A DNA stretch of 64,000 nucleotides, taken from positions 119,164,640 to 119,228,639 of the forward strand of contig NC_081410.1 of the NCBI RefSeq assembly GCF_030272615.1, given 5' to 3'. The DNA is from Cryptomeria japonica. Its lineage: Eukaryota; Streptophyta; Pinopsida; Cupressales; Cupressaceae. The number at the start of each line of letters is the position of its first letter. The first letter of the stretch is position 1. A model generated the notes under the pieces. That model was not told the origin of the DNA. It did not search any database and was given only the letters and a program-made list of their open reading frames with translations. Positions 55,819 through 64,000 of the stretch are shown piece by piece. The translations under genes and the position numbers were made by a program.

Positions 55819-56781
55819 TCTAATGTCCCTACTAGTTAGAGATCATTGTCCTGCAAAACAAATTGTTAGAATACAACACACATATATATATATATATATA
55901 TATAAGCCATTTTTTAATTTGCAATCTATCTTTAATACTAAATTAACATAATCATAATTTTCATCTAATAAAAAGGATACGAATGCCATATGAAAGTATG
56001 TCCTTAGGCGGCCGTGAAGCTCGCCCTCTTGGAACCCCTTGGTTCCAAGCCCTCCAGGAAATCGAAGATGAGTTTGAATCCTGTCTTTTACACCCAAGCC
56101 ATCCAAGGAAGACCCTTGTCTATTCCTTGCCTTGGGTGGTGCCTTCATCATCCAAGCCCTCAGAGGGGATCGGCCAGATCCGTCTCTTCTTGGTTGAGTT
56201 TAATCAACCAAGCCATACATATGCATATCAGTTTTCAGTATATATACTGCCCTAGGGATTATCATAATCCCTCCCTTAGACTAAGTGAGTTTCCTCCCTA
56301 TAGCCTCCATCATATAATCACATTTATAATACATTTTTGCATTTGATTACTATTTTCCATTCTATAATTCACATTTACATTTTCCTGATTTAACATGTAT
56401 TCCCTAACATATTTTCATAAAAATGTTCATTAACCAATATTCACATTCATTTATTACGTATATTCCTAATTGTTCATTAATATGTATTCATTACCATATA
56501 TTTTCACATATCCATTTAACATATGTTTACACATATTCCTAAAAACCATTCCTTAATATAAAAATATCCATTAACATATATTAAATATACATTAATTATA
56601 TTTATTAACATATATATTAAATTATCCATTCATTAATATATATATAAAAATATTAATTACTTGTATTTGTTAACATATACATTAAATAAGTATTAATTAT
56701 ATTTATTAACGTATATATATATGTTGTATTCTAACAATTTGTTTTGCAGGACAATGATCTCTAACTAGTAGGGACATTACA
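55819..56781 (+). mobile_element. LTR-family element, copy 2, with 58-bp inverted termini (963 bp)
   Basis: Inserted into the gag-like gene with target duplication TAGCC. Left end TCTAATGTCCCTACTAG and right end CTAGTAGGGACATTACA belong to a perfect inverted repeat of about 58 bp. The left part (GGATACGAATGCCATA, CCTTAGGCGGCCGTGA, GGAACCCCTTGGTTCC) matches copy 3 in the same orientation and copy 1 in reverse. Copy 3 has an ordinary, non-inverted right end, so the inverted termini of this copy are unusual. Confidence 0.78.
55883..55906. repeat. (TA)n microsatellite
   Basis: Short TA run in the left part of copy 2; the corresponding position of copy 3 (60261-60272) has a shorter one. Confidence 0.85.
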
Positions 56782-56786
56782 TAGCC
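56782..56786 (+). repeat. 5-bp target duplication TAGCC, right copy
   Basis: Identical to 55814-55818. Confidence 0.75.
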
Positions 56787-59374
56787 ACTGTTTGTTGAGC
56801 ATCATGTTTGACAACCTCATGAGTCTGCTTACCCAGTTGTACTTTTGTGATTCGATAATCAGCTGCTTGCATTTCTTCAACTGGTTTATCTGATATTGGT
56901 TCAACGATTTCTGCCACTCTCATCCGATTTTCATCAACAGTCACCCTCGAAACTGTCTTTGCTCTCTTAACAGCCTTAGATTTTGATTGTTTCAACTGTT
57001 GATAGTCAAAGGCATCAGGTGAGATCACCTGCTTCTTCCTCTTCGAAGTAAAGGAACTGAGCCATGGAGGTAAAGCCATTAACTCTGACTCTGGGAAAGA
57101 GGGAGAAGCAGTTTCTGTTTGAACAACAGTGGTGACCTTGGGAGAAGTGTTTGTTTGAATAGCCACCATAGCCTGCTGAGTGACAACAGGATGTGATGAA
57201 GATGTCATGAACTCATCAAAACAGGTCATAGAAGTATCAATATCAAATAAAGGTACATATGAAGGATCATCTGAAAAGATATTCATCAAATTTTCCCGAG
57301 AACGATCATGAGATGGTTCTGCTGCCGAAAGTGGAAGAATGTCCTGCGGAGATTCTGAAACTGAAGGGGTAGATTGAGAGTTGACATCTATCACAAGAGG
57401 AAACATGGGTACCTCAATAGGAAGTGGAGAAAGAGAATTATGTGGAAACTCTGTAGAAAGCAACTGAGGAGCATTATCAGATTGAGTTTCTTCCTCTGAA
57501 GCTTCGGGATCAATCACATGAATTTCCAACTGTGGCTTATCCTTGCCTTGAACTGTTATTTCCTGGGGAGGAAGCACCATTGCACGGCTGACTCGCAATT
57601 TGATCCTCGTACTAAAAGAGGATGCACCTTCTTTATTGTCCAGTTGAATTTCTGACTTCCGCCTAAGAGGACCTATAGAATCATCTTCTTTCCCAACCTT
57701 AATCTTAATGAGCTTGACACCATTGTTCTTAAGCCAGGTATTGGTATTGGCAAGAATTGACTGAAATCTATCCAAGATAGAAGTGCCTTCCTTATGGGAC
57801 CAATGGATAGAAGGAAGTGGAGCCTCGTCAACATTCTGATTGACAAACTCAGGATCAAGAATGTTTCCATCATCAATCATCCCTTGTGGCACATTTACGA
57901 GGTTTAGATCCACAATCTGTTCTACAGTGAGTCGACAGTAATCCATCTTGCGAATCTCCTTTTCCGTACGGAGATCAACCCAGATATCTTCTATCCGATG
58001 CACATGGATGAAGGTCTTCTTGATCGTTTCCTTCATGCCTTGGTAATCGAAATCAGCTCTAGGTTTGAATCTTTTGAGTTTGATTTCCTGCAACTCAGTC
58101 TCCATAGCTTTGGCCTTGATTGAAGTCATTAGAGAATATTGACCAATCTTCAATGGGTTGTTGGAAGAAATACCCATGCCAACCTTGTGCTTGACTGACT
58201 GATGTGTATGCACAGCCATAATCTGTCTTCCCAATTCCATAAGAATAATCTTATCGGTTGGGTATCGTGGGAGCATATAAGGCTGCCCGCCATAGCAACC
58301 AACTCTCATGTAGGTAAAAGTTGGAAACTGGAGAAACAAACAACCATATTCTTTCACCCTTTCCCATGCTTCATCTGAGACTCTTTTGTTCTTCAAGTTC
58401 TTGTCAAATTGACACAGGTAATGACCAAAGAAAGCGTCCTGAACCCTTCTGAAATGAGACCTACTTGATCTTAGAGGCAACTGATCATAGTATTCCCAAA
58501 CCGGTACAAGCATGTGGTCACCCTTGGTAGGAAGACCTAGGAAATGTCTAAGTGACGCAGCGATATACACAAGATATGAATTCATGTAGAAGGTGAAAGT
58601 AGTAGAGACGACTGCAAGTTGTTCACACAAAGAATCACTGATGATCTCACCCCAACAGATGTACTGAGACTACCTTATTAACATAATAAATTGGTACATC
58701 CAAGTTTCAAAAACATTGGAATGTTCCAATCCCATCATACGACTCAGAAGGGTAATAGTATCACCGATCTCATTCTTGAAATCAGATCGATATAACTTAG
58801 CCCATCTGGTAAGCGCAGTGCGAGGTTCATGAATCCATTTGTTGATATGACGCTTACAGTCTTTCTCCCTTTTGGCAAAGTATTCAGCTGCACTTTGCTT
58901 GGAGATCTCTATATAGATGGTTTCAGAAGGTATTTTGAAAACCCTCTCTATGGCTTTTGCATCCAGGCGAATGATCACTTCTCCATCATCATTTTTAATA
59001 ACTCGTGTCTCTTTATCAAAATGATGGGCGCATGCTAGAACAAATTCCGGTTCTAGGGCAGCAACTGGAAAGGATGCGGCATGATGGATATGGCTATCCA
59101 ACAATCGTTGCATGTCCCCCTCCTTCGGATCTTCAATCCTTTGTATGAATTCGGACATGTCAACATGTCCTATCTCAGTATCCTTGATATGATCAAGGGA
59201 GGAGGAAACCTGTGATTGCGGAACTTCATTTTGGTATTTGTCATACCTGTATTTCATCTTTTTTGGAGTGGGAGATGATGGTACATCTATCATCTGGAAA
59301 CAACTGGGAATGCTGCAATGTAAATCCAAGAGTATCAAGGCAACATCAAAGTCAGTACTTTTAGACATTTTCAC

Positions 59375-60188
59375 TCCAAATGGGAAAGTTCAACTTTCGT
59401 ACTTTGGCTTTGTGAGAGGAAATATAAGAGGTGGAAAGATAAGCTTTTGACTTATTTTGGGTTTTGAAACATGTTTTGCAAGTACATAAGAGAGAAGTAA
59501 AAACGTGCAATCGAGTTTCCAAATTCCGAATGCAACTATTCTTGCAAAACACGAAGCATGAGTAAATGAAAGGAGAATGAATTTTCAGTTTGGAAGTTGG
59601 GAAGAACACATTTGCAATTGGTTTTCTAAATCCAAATGCAAACTTATTTACAAACTGAAAATCGAAGGAATGGATGAAAAATGGTATTTAGGCATGTAGG
59701 AAATGACGAAGATGATAAGTACGGATGAGAGAATTGGAAATGAATAGGTAAAAATGAATTTCAAGAAGATCACTTGGAACTTTGCTATGCAAAAATGGGA
59801 AGAACTTTCAACTTGCATTCCGGATTCCAAAACCCGAAATTGGGAAGAACTTGGTTTTTTAATCATTGAAGCTTGATTTTTGGACTAAAGAAGGTTAAGT
59901 CTTTGTCCAAAAAGGGAAGAACACTAATTTTCCTCTTACTTGCAACCGGGTTTTTAAAACCCGAATGCAAGTAAAGAAGGAGAAATTCCAAAGGGGAATA
60001 ACAACTTTACTTTACAAATTTCTCTGTAAAATGGGGAATTTCCTCTCATAAACCCATTATGAACATGAACAAAACTAAAACTAAACAAGAAAATGCAAGG
60101 AAAGAAATAAGAAAGAAAGACAAAAATAAAAATTACCTTGCAAAGCTAAGAAGAGATCCAAACTTGAAGAATCAATCAAACATAGAAG
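59375..60188 (-). other. 5' non-coding leader of the gag-like gene
   Basis: Purine-rich sequence with repeated GGGAAGAAC and AAACCCGAATGCAA-like phrases; no gene. It continues beyond the LTR insertion at 63242-63828. Confidence 0.4.
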
Positions 60189-60193
60189 ATGAA
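60189..60193 (+). repeat. 5-bp target duplication ATGAA, left copy
   Basis: Repeated at 63237-63241. Confidence 0.78.
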
Positions 60194-61302
60194 TGTAATG
60201 TCCCTACTATTTAGAGATCATTAACCTGCAGAACAGATTGTTAGAACATAACAAACATATAAATATATATATAAGTAATTTAAATTGCAATCTAACTTCA
60301 ATGCTTATTTAACATAATCATAATTTTTATCTAATAAAAAGGATACGAATGCCATACAAAGTATGTCCTTAGGCGGCCGTGAGGCTCATCTTCTTGGAAC
60401 CCCTTGGTTCCAAGATGTCCTTAGGTGGCCGTGAAGCTTGCCCTCTTGGAACCCCTTGGTTCCAAGCCCTCCAGGAAATCGAAGATGAGTTCGAATCCTG
60501 TCTTGGGTGTAACCTCTTACACCCAAGCCCTCCAAGGAAGACCCTTGTCTATTCCTTGCCTTGGGTGATGCCTTCATCATCCAAGTCCTCAAAGGGGATC
60601 GGCCCGACCTTGAGTCTTATCTTGGGTATAACCTCTTATACCCAAGCCAGCCAAGGATGACCCTTGCCTTACCTTGTCTTGGGTGATGCCTCCATCATCC
60701 AAGTCCTCAAGGGGAATTGACCAGATCCTTCTCTTCTTGATTGAGTTTTAGTCAACCAAGCCATACATTTACATAATAGTTTCAATTCATAAACTATCCC
60801 TTGTGTTAACATGAATTCTTAATGTATTCTTAATTAACATAGATATATATAATCTTCCATCTTTTACATATGCATTACATCTCTTAACATACCCTTGTCT
60901 TCCTAATCTTTCTTAATACGCAAACTTATGTATACAACAATTAACAAATTATATCTTTTACCTATGTTTAGTGACTAGTGAATGCTACACATTAATTAAT
61001 ATATATACATTCACTAGACTACGATTAACATCACATATTAATGAACATTACATTTATTAATTTATATCCCTACTATTCATTGATACATATACTCGTTAAC
61101 GTATGTTAATACAAATTCATTAACATACGGTTTATACTTATTCCTTAATATCTGTAAACCACTCATTAATATGTTCATTTAAAGTATTCATTATCGTAAC
61201 ATTACATATACATTAATTACATTCATTAACCTTAACTTCTTTCATTACCTATCTATTATAATCAATATCTATATTTATAATCATTATGTTACTCCTTGTT
61301 TG

Positions 61303-61333
<31 letters not shown>

Positions 61334-62467
61334 CAGTGTTCCACGGGCGTTGGGGACGAGGGGACGAGGGGGACGCGTTTCCGGGACGGGGGGACGAGGG
61401 CCTAAATTTGGGGACGGTGGCGGGGGGGTGGCGGGGTGGTGGTGCTCATATATATACATATAGTACTTGAAAAACTAGTTTTGAAAAGATGTATAATAGT
61501 ATAACATTATAAGAATTAGATTTCAAATGAAACTATAGGAAATACCAAGATTACTTAGATTAGTAATACTAATTGCTAAATGCTAAATAAAATTTGACAA
61601 ATGAAATTGTCAAATTGGAGATTTCTCATTTCTATCATATGAAATTGACACTGCATTTCACAAAATAAAAATAAAAATAAAATCAGCCTTGTTTAACAAT
61701 ATATTTTTAAATTTTTTTCCTATTCATCTCAAAATGAGATTTGATGTTGAATCTTGAGGGCAAAATGATGAATCATTTTGCCCTCAAGATTCAACATCAA
61801 ATCTCATTTTGAGTCTTTAGATGAATAGGGAAAAAAAAACCAAAAATGACATAGAACAATGAAAATCAGAAAGTAAAACAAAAAAAAAACAAGAAGAAGT
61901 TGAAAAACCCTACCTTGTGCTTGAAAAATCTCTCCAAAATGTAGAAGAATCTTCTTCTTCCTCTTCTTCTTGCTTCTTCTAGCTCCTATCACGCTTGCAG
62001 TCACTTTTCTCACCCCTTCAATCAATCTTCTTCAAGTATTTCCTCCTCTTCAAGTTGCTGGAAAAAAAATCAGTTTTCCAAAATGAGAGTGAAATCCAAA
62101 ATAAACATGCTTTTGTGTTGTTTTGGGGGGTAGGGTGGGGCCCACGTCCAATTAGGGTTACCCCTTAACCCCCCCCAAAAGGCACATGTTTTAAAAAAAC
62201 TTTAAAAAGTGCCTTTTTTCGCGTGGGAACATGGGCGTCTCCTCGTCCCTCGAGAGACCCCTGGACATCTCTTGAGGGACGGGGAGACGCCCAGGCGTCT
62301 CCCACGGAGACGCCTCCACGTCTCCATGTCTCCCTGGGAGACGCGGAGACGCCTCCACGTCTCGGCGGCGTTTGGGTGGCGGTGGCGGGACGGCGAGGGA
62401 CGTCGCGTCTCCGTCCCCCCGTCCCCGAGACATCTTTGACGGGGGGACGCGTCCCCGTGGAACACTG
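61334..62467. mobile_element. non-autonomous hAT-like element E (1134 bp)
   Basis: 14-bp inverted ends (CAGTGTTCCACGGG) inside a (TA)n stretch, so the expected 8-bp target duplication cannot be told from the TA repeat. Both ends are strongly GC-rich with GGGGACG, GAGACGC and GCGTCTCC repeats, while the middle is AT-rich. A 41-bp-arm palindrome lies at 61728-61813. There is no transposase. Frames at 62165-62497 are products of the GC-rich repeats. Confidence 0.78.
61728..61813. repeat. inverted repeat, 41-bp arms, 4-bp loop
   Basis: 61728-61768 and 61773-61813 are exact complements around TGAA; shorter matching blocks (CCTATTCATCT / AGATGAATAGG) extend it outward with a small mismatch. It lies inside hAT E. 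Confidence 0.93.
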
Positions 62468-63109
62468 ATATATATATATATATATATATATATTCACTAG
62501 ATTACAATTAACATCACCTATTAACGAACCTCACACATTACTCAGTAGCTAATATTAATGAGTTTCACACATTATTATGATAATGACATTACATATTGAA
62601 TAATATACTTATATTATTTAATATAAATAAAACCTTGTATCACTTATATTATTTAATAAATAAACCTTGTATCTTACCTTACCTCCGCAAACCTCTCTCC
62701 CTTACCTTTTCTCCACCGTCCGCCCTCCTCCCCTTTTTTCCCTTATTTCCTTTCCTTTATATCTCTCAATTTGAGGGAGAGGTCACACCTCTTCATCATG
62801 TATACCCTTTGGCAAGAGACACACCCTTTCACCATTATCACCCTTTGAAAGAGTGCAACTCTTCATTATTTCTACCATTTGAAAGGGACACAACCTTTCA
62901 TAATCAAATCTGCACTTATTATTTAAATCAGATCTGCACTTCTCCTTACCAAATTATCCCCCCCTCAAATGAGGTTTTCTTCTCCCTTTTATATATCATT
63001 GTTGAGGGAGTCACAACTTTTCCTTTCATGTCTTTTGACTTTTCATTAACTTAATTAATTTTTAATGAATCATATTTAATTATATCATTTTATATTTTAA
63101 TTTTATTAT

Positions 63110-63236
63110 TATCATTTATTATTAAATTCTATTTCAAAGTGGGGATATTATTATAATTTATTATTAAATTCTATTTCAAAGTGGGAATATTATTATCATT
63201 TATTATTAAATTCTATTTCAAAGTGGGGATATTACA
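63110..63236 (+). repeat. three tandem copies at the end of LTR copy 3
   Basis: TATTATTAAATTCTATTTCA followed by AAGTGGGGATATT occurs three times with a period of about 50 bp, the last copy forming the LTR terminus. Confidence 0.85.
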
Positions 63237-63241
63237 ATGAA
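63237..63241 (+). repeat. 5-bp target duplication ATGAA, right copy
   Basis: Identical to 60189-60193. Confidence 0.78.
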
Positions 63242-63828
63242 GCCCTTTAAATAGAATTTAAACAATGAAAAAAACTTAGCCACGCATTGTGACGATAGAA
63301 AAACCGATTTGCTATAAAAATGCCATGTAAAAATGCTAATGAAATGGTTCGAAACTGATTTCATTCATCATTAATCACAAGACAAAGCAAAAACGACTTA
63401 GGATTGTAAGCATACCTCAAAGGTGAAGGATGCATAACTCAGCAAAACACGTGACTGGTTTTTAGGGCCTTTTTTGCAAATCCGAAACCATAAATGCGCA
63501 TAAAATGGTTTGAATGGAGCTTAGAATCCAACGCATTTATGGTAGAGCCAAAAACGCCTTAGGAATAGATGGATTCAAACCCCTAAACCATAGCAAAACG
63601 CATAAATGCGTGATTCAAAAAAAACGCTTTGAAGAAGACAAATGGCGAAAAACGGTTTGAACAAATGCATGGAAAATGGGTTTGAAACCTTCAAAGTTGC
63701 AGGAAATCCACACTTGGAAGGAATCCCTAAATTTCCTCCAAAAAATTCGAACCCAAATCAGCTTGCAATGGCATGGAAGAATTTTCGGGTTTTACGAACA
63801 AAACAACAAGTTTACAAAATGTTCATAT
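63242..63828 (-). other. continuation of the gag-element leader, no gene
   Basis: Purine-rich non-coding sequence like that left of the LTR insertion, with repeated AAAACG and CATAAATGCG phrases. Frames 63642-63867 have no domain. Confidence 0.4.
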
Positions 63829-64000
63829 CATAGTTTTAAAACTCATGGACTCGCCACGGACTCGTGAGTCCATGGGAGCCACGAGTCGACTCGCCAAGGA
63901 CTCGCGAGGCGAGTCCTGGCGAGTCCATCTGAAAGACTCGCGAGTCTTTTGCAAGGACTTGCGTGAGTATTTTGCATGGACTCGCGAGTTTTTCAGACCG
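63829..64000 (+). mobile_element. left end of a further hAT-like element F, cut by the window edge
   Basis: CATAGTTTTAAAACTCATGG starts like the termini of hAT C (CATAGATGAAAAACTC) and is followed by dense GACTCGCGAGT and GGCGAGTCC repeats, the subterminal pattern of the other hAT elements here. The eight bases before it, GTTCATAT (63821-63828), would be its target duplication. Confidence 0.6.

Larger units (their letters stand above)
55004..59374 (-). pseudogene. very long gag-like gene of a large plant retrotransposon, split by an LTR
   Basis: Read leftward: 59374-56787 is one frame of about 860 codons with a single stop (TAG at 58670-58672), then the LTR insertion (55819-56781), then about 270 codons to 55004 with one frame change near 55570. 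The N-terminal third (LDAKAIERVFKIP, LTRWAKLYRSDF, IGDTITLLSRMMGLEHSNVF, YLVYIAASLRHFLGLPTKGD) has the look of gag-like proteins of large plant retrotransposons. The middle is Ser/Pro-rich and low in structure, and the end is a predicted coiled coil. No protease, reverse transcriptase or integrase motif is present. I do not recognise a named domain. The near-intact frame is striking next to the other relics. Confidence 0.6.
60194..63236 (+). mobile_element. solo LTR, copy 3 of the TGTAATGTCCC family (3043 bp with nested hAT)
   Basis: Begins TGTAATGTCCCTACTATT and ends GTGGGGATATTACA with ATGAA on both sides. The left 600 bp contains hairpin-like blocks (CTTGGAACCCCTTGGTTCCAA, TTGGGTGTAACCTCTTACACC) shared with copies 1 and 2. 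Removal of hAT E (61334-62467) leaves about 1.9 kb. No internal coding region, so it is a solo LTR. Confidence 0.78.

Noticed and set aside
62165-62497. Arg/Pro-rich frames on both strands
   Set aside because: Produced by GAGACGC/GGGGACG repeats at the right end of hAT-like element E.

Overview
This is a window of nuclear DNA from a plant with a large, repeat-rich genome. It is AT-rich and dominated by transposable elements in every state of decay. The only host gene I can recognise is split into short exons by introns of 5 to 9 kb. A Penelope-like retroelement with a GIY-YIG endonuclease, the very long introns and the large LTRs suggest a gymnosperm, perhaps a conifer. That assignment is inference; nothing in the window names the species.

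Layout. 1-4.1 kb: a decayed gag-like coding relic and LTR-like sequence. 5.58-8.26 kb: a Penelope-like element with inverted arms, a GIY-YIG coding fragment, a hammerhead-like motif and a 13-bp target duplication. 9.6-13.24 kb (minus strand): relics of a Ty1/copia RNase H region and of a gag-like gene whose stop codons look like C-to-T changes. 13.6-19.1 kb: a large LTR carrying a minisatellite and split by a second LTR with a 5-bp target duplication. 19.3-25.56 kb: two minus-strand hAT transposons, one (21711-25081, 8-bp target duplication) apparently nested in the 5' UTR intron of the other; both transposases are broken. 27.47-50.89 kb (plus strand): the C-terminal half of a fatty-acid-amide-hydrolase-like amidase gene in nine putative exons. 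Its introns hold copia LTRs, a 726-bp non-autonomous hAT, a solo LTR and a 4.88-kb hAT that looks structurally complete. 51.3-53.95 kb: a Ty3/gypsy-type LTR, primer-binding region and gag relic. 55.0-59.4 kb (minus strand): a very long gag-like gene of unknown function cut by a 963-bp LTR-like element with 58-bp inverted termini. 60.19-63.24 kb: a third LTR of the same family, itself holding a 1.13-kb non-autonomous hAT. 63.83 kb to the end: the left end of another hAT-like element.

The most distinctive objects are the hAT at 45806-50682 and the Penelope-like element. The hAT has 18-bp inverted termini, a perfect 8-bp target duplication, an uninterrupted three-exon transposase of 746 residues with BED finger, DDE residues and dimerisation domain, and an array of about thirty copies of a 19-bp palindrome just upstream of the transposase. 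The Penelope-like element has its 3' region present twice in opposite orientation around the endonuclease domain.

The genes do not form operons or pathways. What connects them is insertion history: intact target duplications let the nesting order be read directly. I see no rRNA gene, convincing tRNA gene, CRISPR array or organellar segment.
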